64,000 nucleotides of DNA from Pseudozyma flocculosa PF-1 (Eukaryota; Basidiomycota; Ustilaginomycetes; Ustilaginales; Ustilaginaceae), in contig NW_006920873.1 of assembly GCF_000417875.1 (NCBI RefSeq), positions 29,355 through 93,354 on the forward strand, read 5' to 3'. Shown here in pieces: positions 11,401 to 20,765 of the stretch. The position numbers and the translations under genes were made by a program. The notes beneath the pieces were generated by a model. The model was not told where the DNA came from. It saw nothing but the letters and a program-made list of their open reading frames with translations, and searched no databases. Numbering within the stretch: the stretch's first letter is position 1; each line of letters begins with the position of its first letter.

Positions 11401-12622
11401 GCTGCTTTATGGCTTGCTTGCTTGCTTCTCTGCAGGCATGGGAAGCTGTAGAGGGGGGCAACCATGGCGAAGGCGGAGCTGGGCCGTCATCACCACCACC
11501 ATCACCACCGCCGCCGCCACTGCCACCCTTCTCCCCAGCGCCGAGCGTCCCTCGTCCGGCCCGGCTCTGCCCCCCCTCTGCTCGACTACGACAATAGCCA
11601 CCAGGTCGCACAGTCCCCCGCTTTCAGACCGGCCTCGCCATCCTGGATCGGATCCCCTCGACCGCACCCTCTGGCCTCGCCCTCGGCTTGCCTGCCTGAC
11701 TGCGTGGGTTGTCAGGGCCTTGCCATCGCATCGCATCGCATCGCATCGCACTGCATCGCACCACACCGCATCGCCTTGTTTGCTTGCCTGGCTCATCCCG
11801 CCTTGCCTCTGCACCGCTCCCGAGCATCTGACCAGACGGCCCGCTTGCCTACCTTACCCCGCTTCTCGCATCTGCCGGCACCATCACGACTCATCGAGCA
11901 CCTGCCACGTCGCCGCCATCGCCACCACCACCACCACCACCGTCATCACGGCCATCGCCTTGGTCACCGTCGTCGCCGTCAACCGCATCATCCTCATCGC
12001 CGTGTTCGCCTCGCCTCGGACCACCTCAGCCCCAGCATCGATCCCGCTCAAAGCAGAGTGGGCAGCGCAGCACACCCTGGCCTGACGCACCACGCCCTGT
12101 CCGCTTCGCCTACCCCTCTGCCACTACCCTACCCCTCATCCTCGGACCGGCACCGTCCCATCCCTATTTGCTTGCCTCGTCAGCGGACTCAGCCTTGAGG
12201 AGCCCCACCTTCCGGATCTCGATCCTTTCATTGACCCTCCCTTAGAAGACTGTCGCTCGGACCCCTCGTCTAGCGTCGAGAGCTTCGTCACCCGCCCTTG
12301 ATCGATCACAATCGTTGACGCCCCAAGTCGACGAGCCCTACTGCAGTGGCCGGAACCAACCAGCCCCGCCGTCGTCCCCACAATCAGTCCCCATCGACAC
12401 TGACCCGTCCCTGGCTTCCATCGGTCCTCCAGCACGTTGGGTCTTCGCGCTCGCACCGCTGCGGCGCCCCCCACCACCACCTTCCCCAGCGACCCGCGCG
12501 CAACATCACAAACGGAGCCCTGGAAACAAACCCGCACTTGATGCTTGCGTAGAAGACGGATCGAAGACCCCTTGTCGTCGCGGCGCGCTTTCTACGTCGC
12601 AGATCCACAGCGCGCTCCTGCC
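8413..12622. other. Gene-poor island 1 (4.2 kb)
   Basis: No convincing gene on either strand; open frames are short and their translations lack motifs. It is rich in short tandem slippage tracts: (AAGC)n at 10381-10396, (TGCC)n at 11317-11342, (GCTT)n at 11412-11427 and (CATCG)5 at 11724-11750, plus scattered GGCCAGGCC/AGCCAGCC words. The left end is the MCCB promoter; the right end must hold the promoter of the long coiled-coil gene. A non-coding transcript cannot be excluded. Confidence 0.6.
11724..11750 (+). repeat. (CATCG)n pentanucleotide repeat
   Basis: About 5.4 perfect copies. It is the reverse complement of the (GATGC)4 repeat at 4771-4790, so the same pentamer expanded twice in this window. 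Confidence 0.85.
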
Positions 12623-15600
12623 ATGTTCTCTGGCGCCCCCGACCTGGCCTCCAGGCCGAAGCCGCCAGCCAACCGGAGACCGAGCTCGCAGCTGCGTCGC
12701 ATCTCGTCCACGTCAAACCAGAGCGGAAAGGACGGCACGGACGGCGATGGAGGTTCCGGCAGCAGACCGACCTCGTCGACCTATCTCGACCCATCTGCCG
12801 CCCTCGATCCGAGGCAGGGCAGAGCGGCGCCCCAGCGCCCCGACCGCGGCCATGGCCACGTTGTGGTCCTCGATCGCGACCTCGACCTCGACCTGCCCGA
12901 TGATCTGACCGCTGCCTTGGAACGCAACGTCCATCGCTGGCCAAAGGGTCGCGTCAGAGTGGCCTCGGCCTGTCACCCATCGGCCGACGCCTCGTACGTC
13001 GACGGGGAAGAGGCGCAGAAGCAGGGCCGCATCGCGTCCTACGGCAGCCTCGGCCGCAACACCACAGCCAGACACACGATGCTCCAGGGCGGCGAGGCGT
13101 CGGAAGGGGCGGCAGCGGGGCCGGTGCGACCCGGCATCGGCGGCAAGCGGAGGCCCAGCCTGCAGTACATCTTTTCGACGCCCGAGCGCCAGAGGCGTGC
13201 GGCTCGCAACGAATGCGCCACCCAAAACACGCCGGACCCGGCCTCGCAGCCAGGCGAAGACGGCCAACCGACAACAATGCGCGGTCCTCGTACCGCCGAA
13301 CACCGTGACGGCCTGACAATAGCCGATGCGAGAGGAGCAGTAGAGGACGTCTTTGCCGAGGACGACGAGGCCGGGGCTGAGGACGACGAAGATGCAGACG
13401 ACGATGACGACAGCGACGCCAAGAGCCTTGCCTCGGAGGCGTCGTCGTTTGACCGCGAGTGGGTGGGCAACCTCGGACGCGACGAGCTCGAGGCCATGCT
13501 GATGCAGGCCAACCGCATCATCAAGGCGCGCGAAAAGGACCTCGTCATGGCCGCCGCCATCGGAAAGGCGTTGCTGGAGAAGAATATCAGCCTGCGCCAG
13601 AAGCACACGGGCATCGCGTCCCGCCTCGCCTCGAGCACCAGCATCTTTGACATGGCCCAGGGGCATGGGCAGGGGCAGACGCAGGCGCAAGGAGCAAACG
13701 GCGGCAGTATCGGCGACGGCGTCACAAACGACGCAAGGCTACCGTGCTCGCCTCCGACGACCGACGTCGACCTCACCGCGATGCCAGCTACGGCAGCCAG
13801 CGAGGGCGAGACCGCGCCCTCGACGCCAGTCATGACAAGCGACCACAAGGGCGACAGTGCCGCCGACGGCGATGACGACGAGAGGACCCCGGTGGCCTCG
13901 GGTAATCCAACGCTCGGCAGGAACGGCACCGCCGACTACTTCGGCCACGCCACGCTCTCGACGCCGTACCGGACCGTGGCCAGCGGTCACAGGCAGCCGC
14001 TCGGTGCGATGACGGCGGCGCCTCAGAGGACGGCCGGGGCCGGCCCGACTGAACCGCGCTCGACCCGGCTCGGACTCGGAGGCGACGACGAGAATCTCAA
14101 GCCCCGAGTGTCGCGCGACGACGATCCATGGGTCCCGAGCCAGGCCGGCCTCATCGTCTCGAGGCCCGCTTCGCCGACCGGATCGGTCAGCGCATCGCTG
14201 TCGTTCCGCGCCAACGACGCGTTCGACGACCGCGGACGTCGCCGGCCCGCACTGAGCCAGGTCCAGGCCGCCGAGGCGCAGCGCCAGCTTGCGCGGCTGA
14301 GCGAGCAGAACGAGGCGCTGCTGCAGCAGCTCTCGGAGCTCCAGGAGGAGGCCGAGCGGGCCAAGCGCGACGGCAGCAAGAAGCTGAGCCGGCTCGACAA
14401 GGAGATCGGCGGCCTCAAGGCCGAACTCGAGGCCGCCACCCGCCGCAACGTCGAGCTCGAGCAGGGCCGGCGGGCGACCAACTCGGGCGACGACGACGGC
14501 GCCGACGATGTCAAGGTGACGCACAGGAGGGGCTGGACGAGGGGCAAGGGCGTCGGCCCCATTTCGCCGCTGCTTCAGGGCACGCTCAACATCGGGCTGC
14601 AGGCGTCGCTAACGCCCGTCCGCAGTAACCTGCTCACTCCCGAAGAGATGGGCCTCGCTAAGCCGGCGGGCGCCGCTGCTGCGGCGTCGAGGCGGCGCTA
14701 CTCTGCATCCGAGTCCAGCGTCGACGGCACCAGCGCGTTTAGCGACGACGCGGCCGGCGGCATCCCGATCTCGGCGTCGGACCTCGAGGAGATGCTCGGC
14801 TACCGGCCAGGCAACTCCGAGGGCGAGCAGGCGCTGGTGGCGCGGCTGCTGGCCAAGATCCAGGAGCTGCGCGAGACGAACCGCGCCATGGCCCAGGCCG
14901 GATCCGAGATGGACGGCCGGCTGGGACGCGCCATGGAGGAAGGCGAGAGGCTCAAGGATGCCTACGAGGCGGTCGAGATCTCGAGCGTCGCCGCGGATCT
15001 GTGGCCCGGTGGCGCGGACGACGCCGAGGCCGACGAGGCATCCAAGACGCCCGGCGAGGCCCCAAGCAACGCAGTCGGTACGCAGGGCCTCATGACGCCG
15101 TCGGGCTCTCGTGGCGACCTCGACCTGCTCGCGCTCTCCCCCGGCTCGGCCACGGACCTGAACTCGTCGCCCAGCCGTCGTCGCAGGGCCCCGGGCAATC
15201 GATACGCCATCGAGACGCGCAAGACGATCCGGGCCGCACTGCGCCGGGAGCGGCAGCAGGCCAAGCTGTCCGAAGGCGGGCGGGTCGCTGCCTTTGACCC
15301 TGCGGCGGGCGGTCTATCGCGGTCGACGACGGCCGACTCGCTGGCAAGCTACTCGCTCGATCTCAGCCAGAGCAGCAGCGCGGCATCGTCGCCGAACTCT
15401 CGTAGGATCATCAAAAAGGTGTCCGGCACGTCGATCGGCGTTGGCGCCGCCGCACGGCCCCGCATCCGCATCACGCCGTCGATCGAGGACCTTGGCGCCC
15501 GGAGGAAGCCGATCGAGGTCACCATTGCCGGCGACGGCGGGGACGACAAAGGTCGGCAGGCGAGCAGCAAGGACTGGGAGGATCTGCCATCGCCCACACA

Positions 15601-17668
15601 GGAGCGACCGGGCCTTGGTGGCCACGACGGCTGTCTCAAGCCATCCGATGCGCTCCACTGCGCGCCGCCCTCGGATCGCCTGCTGACTGAGCAGTGGATG
15701 CCGCGGCCAAGCGGCGCAGACAACCGCAGTCGCTCCGGTCGGCCTTCGCAGTCGGCCAGGGACATCTCCGACTCCTGCGACAGCCGCGCCGCCAGTCCGA
15801 GCCCGGCCGACCGGGTTCTGCGCACCGGCGCAGGCCACAGCGACGAACTGCCGGTGACGCCGGAGCGACCGGCTCGGCTGACGCACAGCAGCTACAGCTT
15901 CTCGTCGCTTGCGTCGATGAGCCGTTCCTCGAGCATCAACAACGTCAACGACCTCGACTGGGCGCAACGGCGCACGCTCGGCAGCGAGCTCGGCAGCATC
16001 TTTGGCGGCGACGATCGCAAGAACGACTTCAACGGCGAAGGCGACGACTCGGCGCCGACGATGCGGGCGGGCGGTGAAATAGACGCCGTCGAAGGTCCTC
16101 TGAGGCTGTCGGACCTCGACGACGGCGGCAGCGGCCAGACGCTCATGCAGGCGGTCTCGCCCGCCCAGCTGATCCGGTACAAGAGGAGCGACCGGCCAAC
16201 GGCGAGCTTTGGCCGGCTGGTGCCCGAGGACGACGCCGACGAGGACCAGGAGGACATCGAGTGCGTGCTGCAGCACATGGACGCGGTGCTGCGCGTCGAG
16301 CCGCCGTCGCCGCAAGACGAGCGCGACTCGTCGCTCATTGCCGTATTCGCCGAGTCCAACGATGGCGAGTGGCGCGCCGGCGACGACATCGTCGAGAGGG
16401 CGGGTCTTAAGGATCTCGAGCAGCCGCGCGGTGACCAGTACGACCTCATCTGCGCCGCCGTCGGAGACCAGCCGGTCCAGTGGGCCGACGACGATGACTA
16501 CGGCCGGCCGATCACCGAGACCGAGGCCCGGAGGATCGGCCTGCTGCAGCTGCCCTCGGCTGGCGTCGGCGGCCGCGGGCAAAAGACGCTGCCGAGGAAG
16601 TCGAGGAGTAGCGTGCTGCTCGGGTACGCCTGGGCCGCCGGACGCAAGCTGACGGCGGGCGCCGGAGGGACCAGTCGGGACGGCAAGGGGCCGCAGGTGC
16701 AGCGCACTTCGAAGCTGGGCACGGCGCGCCAGCTCGAGTCCGAGGAGCAGGTGCTGGAACGCCGCAAGCTCGAGGAGCTGCTGCGCCGGCGTCGCATCGA
16801 GGTGCTGCGCAGCCGCGGCTACGACGCCGACGACGGCAATGACTCGGACGGCCGTGCGCTCGAGGCCGAGGTCAATGCACGCGTGCTGGCCATCTCGCCG
16901 GCGCGTCACCGCCTTCGGGCAGAAAAGGCGCGCGCGTCGAGGGCTCCATACCTGGGCACTGGCCGCAAGCTCGACTTTGGACAGCTCGACGAAGGTGACG
17001 ACAGCAGGGCAGGGACGGCCGCCGTGCGCAGGAGCAAGGCTAGGGCGAAGAGCAAGGGCAAGGGCAAGGCGCGGCTCATCGACCCCGGCCTCGACGACGA
17101 CGACGGCAACGACGTCGACGATGGCAACTTCAACCGACAAGACGGGCTTGCCGTTGCCCGCATGCGGAAGCTCGGCGGTCTCGGCACAGACGGCCGCGTC
17201 GAACGGCTCGACGAGACGACGCGCGACTGGGTGCGCGCCACGTCGTTGGCCGCCGGGTCTAGGTCTCGCCGCGGTACCCTCGGGTCGGACGACGACGCCG
17301 GCGAGGGCGTGGGCAGGCGACGCGGACAGCGTCCTGACGACGACGACGAGGCTGGGTCTTCGACGTCGTCGGAGTTTGAGCTGCTCGAGGCGCCCGTCGA
17401 GGGGCGGCGGGGCGCGCGGCGGGTCAAGCGGCAGGGCGACGAAGGGACCGACTACTTTCCCATTTCGCTGCGGGCGCGGTACCAGCCCGAGATGGTCAAG
17501 CAGCGCGTCAAGATTGCGTCCAACGAGGCCTACTTCTGGATCAGCACCTGGATCACGTTTACCACGGTCATTGTGTTCGCCTTCGTGGTGGCGGTGCGGC
17601 GCGGGCCGGGACCGGTGCTGGGCACGAGCGGCAGCACGGGTACGCGGGCCTCGAGGCGGGCCGCCTAG
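12623..17668 (+). CDS. Long coiled-coil protein with CC1-box-like motif and C-terminal transmembrane anchor (candidate dynein adaptor)
   Basis: 1681 residues in one exon from the first in-frame ATG (12623, CTGCCATGT). Seen directly: a Ser/Pro-rich disordered N-terminus, an acidic run near residues 240-265, then a helix containing DLVMAAAIGKALLEKNISLR. Here A310, A311 and G314 followed by L317 L318 match the AAxxG...LL pattern of the CC1 box that binds dynein light intermediate chain in BICD and Spindly adaptors. Further heptad-rich coiled coils lie near residues 545-620 and 725-785. A hydrophobic segment (about 1637-1658, YFWISTWITFTTVIVFAFVV) is followed by a short basic tail. Inference: a tail-anchored organelle-surface protein that could recruit dynein. 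It is not a named family to me. The end is not PPPX, so it is not a classical KASH protein. The frame has no visible intron. Confidence 0.75.
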   Translation: MFSGAPDLASRPKPPANRRPSSQLRRISSTSNQSGKDGTDGDGGSGSRPTSSTYLDPSAALDPRQGRAAPQRPDRGHGHVVVLDRDLDLDLPDDLTAALERNVHRWPKGRVRVASACHPSADASYVDGEEAQKQGRIASYGSLGRNTTARHTMLQGGEASEGAAAGPVRPGIGGKRRPSLQYIFSTPERQRRAARNECATQNTPDPASQPGEDGQPTTMRGPRTAEHRDGLTIADARGAVEDVFAEDDEAGAEDDEDADDDDDSDAKSLASEASSFDREWVGNLGRDELEAMLMQANRIIKAREKDLVMAAAIGKALLEKNISLRQKHTGIASRLASSTSIFDMAQGHGQGQTQAQGANGGSIGDGVTNDARLPCSPPTTDVDLTAMPATAASEGETAPSTPVMTSDHKGDSAADGDDDERTPVASGNPTLGRNGTADYFGHATLSTPYRTVASGHRQPLGAMTAAPQRTAGAGPTEPRSTRLGLGGDDENLKPRVSRDDDPWVPSQAGLIVSRPASPTGSVSASLSFRANDAFDDRGRRRPALSQVQAAEAQRQLARLSEQNEALLQQLSELQEEAERAKRDGSKKLSRLDKEIGGLKAELEAATRRNVELEQGRRATNSGDDDGADDVKVTHRRGWTRGKGVGPISPLLQGTLNIGLQASLTPVRSNLLTPEEMGLAKPAGAAAAASRRRYSASESSVDGTSAFSDDAAGGIPISASDLEEMLGYRPGNSEGEQALVARLLAKIQELRETNRAMAQAGSEMDGRLGRAMEEGERLKDAYEAVEISSVAADLWPGGADDAEADEASKTPGEAPSNAVGTQGLMTPSGSRGDLDLLALSPGSATDLNSSPSRRRRAPGNRYAIETRKTIRAALRRERQQAKLSEGGRVAAFDPAAGGLSRSTTADSLASYSLDLSQSSSAASSPNSRRIIKKVSGTSIGVGAAARPRIRITPSIEDLGARRKPIEVTIAGDGGDDKGRQASSKDWEDLPSPTQERPGLGGHDGCLKPSDALHCAPPSDRLLTEQWMPRPSGADNRSRSGRPSQSARDISDSCDSRAASPSPADRVLRTGAGHSDELPVTPERPARLTHSSYSFSSLASMSRSSSINNVNDLDWAQRRTLGSELGSIFGGDDRKNDFNGEGDDSAPTMRAGGEIDAVEGPLRLSDLDDGGSGQTLMQAVSPAQLIRYKRSDRPTASFGRLVPEDDADEDQEDIECVLQHMDAVLRVEPPSPQDERDSSLIAVFAESNDGEWRAGDDIVERAGLKDLEQPRGDQYDLICAAVGDQPVQWADDDDYGRPITETEARRIGLLQLPSAGVGGRGQKTLPRKSRSSVLLGYAWAAGRKLTAGAGGTSRDGKGPQVQRTSKLGTARQLESEEQVLERRKLEELLRRRRIEVLRSRGYDADDGNDSDGRALEAEVNARVLAISPARHRLRAEKARASRAPYLGTGRKLDFGQLDEGDDSRAGTAAVRRSKARAKSKGKGKARLIDPGLDDDDGNDVDDGNFNRQDGLAVARMRKLGGLGTDGRVERLDETTRDWVRATSLAAGSRSRRGTLGSDDDAGEGVGRRRGQRPDDDDEAGSSTSSEFELLEAPVEGRRGARRVKRQGDEGTDYFPISLRARYQPEMVKQRVKIASNEAYFWISTWITFTTVIVFAFVVAVRRGPGPVLGTSGSTGTRASRRAA

Positions 17669-18481
17669 CCACCGCTCCGTCTACGAGGTCGTGGATCCGG
17701 CAGCGACATCGTGTACGGGGCCGTAACGCAGGGTTTCGGGGCCTTTGCTCGTCGCCTGTTCAACCAGCCAGCCAGCCAGCAAGCGAGCAAGCAAACAATC
17801 CAAGCAGCTAAGCAAACCAACAACCTACCGACCCACCATACCCATGTTTCCTAGCCTCTACCATCGACGCTTTTCCATTGGCCACTCATCGACCGGTTCG
17901 CTCATGACGTTCCAACCCAAAGAAAAAGGAGCCGCCCGCGGTTCCATTACGATTGATACTCTTCTTTTCCTGTTTATGACCTTGACCGCCAACACCAGCA
18001 CCATACCAGCGTCACCGCACGCAGCACAGCATGTCAATGTCGCCCTCGCTCTCCGCGGCCGTTGTTGTTCTTTTCTACTTGTTCTCTCTCCGCCGCTTTC
18101 TCCGCCATGTCACGGTCCTTGTCTGTACATATGGCTTGAAAAGAGAAAAAGGAAGTCAGTGTTGATAGAGGATGGATGGGAGGGGAGCCAGTCGAGCGAG
18201 GCGGCGCGGGCTGGGCTGGGCTGGTGGAGGCGCGGGGGTGTCGGTGCGCGCGTGCGGCCGGGCTTGGCTTGGCTTGCCCGGCCAGGAACGAGCTCAGGCC
18301 ATGCAGCCAGGCCTGGCCTGCCGAGCCGAGCCGAGCCAAGCCAAGCTCGCTCGGGCCAAGCTCCGTACGCACATACCCTTTCCCGCCCATTCAACCACCA
18401 CCACCACCATCGCCACCTGCCTTGCCCACCACTGCCAACCCTAGCCTCTTAGCCTCCGTCTCTGTACGACGCCGCCAAAAA
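17669..18481. other. Intergenic region between two + strand genes
   Basis: No gene is supported. It contains AGCCAGCC/AAGCAAGC-type tetramer tracts (near 17765-17800) and GGCCAAGC words, and presumably the 3' UTR of the coiled-coil gene and the promoter of the metallo-beta-lactamase gene. Confidence 0.6.
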
Positions 18482-20677
18482 ATGGCTACGATACCCATCT
18501 ACGGCCCACGGCACATGACGGTACACCGCCGTCCATCGACGGAGCGGCTACCGGCCCACCATGTCGTCGTGCGGGCCCCCGCGGGTGGACTGACGTCTTA
18601 CCTCCAACCGCATTGGAATGCCGTACCGCTCCCATCTCGTCGTGTCGAATCGGAAACGGATCAGAGCTACAACGCCGACGACGACAATTACGACAACGAC
18701 TACGACTTTGACGACGACGAGGCGGGTGTGGGAGGAATGGGGGGGATAGGTTGCGGGCCCTTTGGCAACGTCGTCAGAGGTGCACCGGCCCTCGCTGACG
18801 GCGGCTCGGATCTGGGCGCGGAAACGGGTGCAAGTTCGACCTGGGTACGCACGGGGTTCCGCAACCCGTGGCCCAGCGCCGTCAAGCCCACCCTGGCACA
18901 GGTCTGGGCCGGCCTCGAGTGGGGCGAGGATCGAGATCCCTGCATCCCCCTCGCCGTCGAGGCTGCACGCACACTCGTCGATCGTACCCCCGCCCCCGCT
19001 TCAGCGGATCTCGATGCAAAGTACCGTGACGACAACGAGGGCAACGACGAGGACGAGGACGGAGAGATTGAAGATACGCTTTTCAATCAACAACACCTCG
19101 GCGCGGCGGGCATCGACGACCAAACGGCAAGACGGACGGCCGACACATTGCTGCGCCGCGTGGCGCCCGACTTTACCATTCCGGACGGCGTCAGGTCCAA
19201 AACGACGTGGCTCGGCCACGCTTCCGTCCTGGTCCAACTCACGCCACCACCACCACCTCGTCCTCGCCGCTCCACCTCGTCATCCGCCTCGAAACCTGCC
19301 GATCAAGGCGCGGCCTCCCTCGATCCGGCCCCGCAGCAACAACAACAACGACGACGACGACGACGACGACAGCGACCGATCCGGATCCTGATTGATCCCA
19401 TCTTTTCCACGCGCTGCTCCCCGACCCAGGTCGCGGGGCCCTACCGCTCCTACGCGGCGCCGTGTGCGGTGCAGGACCTGCCGCCCATCGACGTCGTCCT
19501 CATCTCGCACAACCACTACGACCACCTCGACCTGTCGACCGTCGCCGAGCTCTGGCGCCGCAACCGCGCCTCGCTCCGCTTCGTCGTCCCCCTCGGCAAT
19601 CGGCAGTGGTTCCTCGCCCCCGACCAGAGTGGTGGGTTCGGCGTGGATCCGGATAGGGTCGTTGAGCTCGATTGGTGGGAGTCGATCTGTTTGCGGTTTG
19701 CCGGCGGGGAAGGGGTCGGGGATGAGGAGGACGGGGAGGGGGAGGCAGATGAGGAGGGCGAGGGCGAGGAAGAGGAAGAGGGCCAGGGCCAGGTCGAGAT
19801 TACGTGCACGCCCGCCCAGCATGGATCGGGTCGAGTCGGCCTGGACGCAAACGTCTCGCTCTGGTCGTCGTGGTACATTTCCTCGTCGTCGTCGTCGCCA
19901 CCATTGATCGCCGACCAGTCAAGCCCGGACGGGAACGGCAAAGGGGCCATCGGATCGCACCGCATCTTTTTCGCAGGCGACACCGGGTTTCAGATGCACA
20001 CTTCGCCCCACTACCCTCCTTGCCCCTCTCCCTCTCCCTCGTCGGCGCACACCATCGACATCGACATTGACGAGGCGGAACGGGAGCAGGAGCGGGAGGG
20101 GGAGGGGGAGGGGGAGGGAGGGGCAGCGACGTGTCCGGCGTTTGACGAGATCCGGACGCGGCTGGGACGGCCGCACGTCTCGCTGCTGCCCGTCAGCGTG
20201 GGTGCGACGCTGTCGTTTGTGCGGAGCTACGTGCCCCTCTCTGACCGCTTCAGCCCGCTGCCGCGCATCAAACCCGGCTTGACGGGCGGAAACCACGCTA
20301 CGCCCTGGGACGCCCTGCGCATCTTTGACATCCTCACCAACCCCCCGAAACGGCAACACCACCAAGAGCACAACGACCAAGGGGACGCAGAGGAGTACGT
20401 GGCGGTGGCGATTCACTGGGGTACCTTTGTCTCTGGACCGCTCGAAGTCGTCAAGACCGTCGGTAATACCCTCTGGGCCTGCCAAGCCCAACACGTCCGG
20501 CTCCGACTTGGCGACGACGCACTCCTCCACGAACCGCGCTCCAACGACGACGACACCGACGACGACGGGCAGAAGGGCGACGGACCGGCGTCGCCGAATC
20601 GATCCCGCCGCCATCGCCACGAGGGCGCCAAGAGGACCTTCCGCATCCTGGATCACGGCGGTAGCGTCTCGCTCTAG
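18482..20677 (+). CDS. NAPE-PLD-like metallo-beta-lactamase-fold hydrolase
   Basis: 731 residues, single exon from ATG 18482. Metallo-beta-lactamase hallmarks are TWLGHASVLVQ (first strand), the dinuclear zinc motif HxHxDH at H343-H348 in ISHNHYDHLD, the bridging aspartate D500 in FFAGDTGF, a PVSVGA segment and a late AIHWGTF histidine. Preceding text such as RILIDPIFSTRCSP fits N-acyl-phosphatidylethanolamine phospholipase D and its YddR/UlaG-like relatives. NAPE-PLD releases N-acylethanolamines from membrane phospholipid; whether this enzyme does so is inference. It is nearly twice the usual ~400 residues, because low-complexity inserts (acidic near 60-75 and 190-205, poly-Gln/Arg near 285-298, Glu/Gly-rich near 415-440 and 535-550) interrupt the fold. 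Its stop is 88 bases from the stop of the convergent Zn2Cys6 gene. Confidence 0.85.
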   Translation: MATIPIYGPRHMTVHRRPSTERLPAHHVVVRAPAGGLTSYLQPHWNAVPLPSRRVESETDQSYNADDDNYDNDYDFDDDEAGVGGMGGIGCGPFGNVVRGAPALADGGSDLGAETGASSTWVRTGFRNPWPSAVKPTLAQVWAGLEWGEDRDPCIPLAVEAARTLVDRTPAPASADLDAKYRDDNEGNDEDEDGEIEDTLFNQQHLGAAGIDDQTARRTADTLLRRVAPDFTIPDGVRSKTTWLGHASVLVQLTPPPPPRPRRSTSSSASKPADQGAASLDPAPQQQQQRRRRRRRQRPIRILIDPIFSTRCSPTQVAGPYRSYAAPCAVQDLPPIDVVLISHNHYDHLDLSTVAELWRRNRASLRFVVPLGNRQWFLAPDQSGGFGVDPDRVVELDWWESICLRFAGGEGVGDEEDGEGEADEEGEGEEEEEGQGQVEITCTPAQHGSGRVGLDANVSLWSSWYISSSSSSPPLIADQSSPDGNGKGAIGSHRIFFAGDTGFQMHTSPHYPPCPSPSPSSAHTIDIDIDEAEREQEREGEGEGEGGAATCPAFDEIRTRLGRPHVSLLPVSVGATLSFVRSYVPLSDRFSPLPRIKPGLTGGNHATPWDALRIFDILTNPPKRQHHQEHNDQGDAEEYVAVAIHWGTFVSGPLEVVKTVGNTLWACQAQHVRLRLGDDALLHEPRSNDDDTDDDGQKGDGPASPNRSRRHRHEGAKRTFRILDHGGSVSL

Positions 20678-20765
20678 CCCGCCCGCCGATTGCTGCCATC
20701 CCTCTTGCCTTATCATCATCCTCGGACTTCTACTGATTCAGATTGTTCACAACGCACTCTCGCCC

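Noticed and set aside
11300..11430. Tandem tetramers as a CRISPR-like or regulatory array
   Set aside because: Units are 4 bases with no spacers; ordinary microsatellites.
17531..17668. KASH domain at the end of the coiled-coil protein
   Set aside because: There is a transmembrane segment, but the tail is basic and does not end in PPPX.
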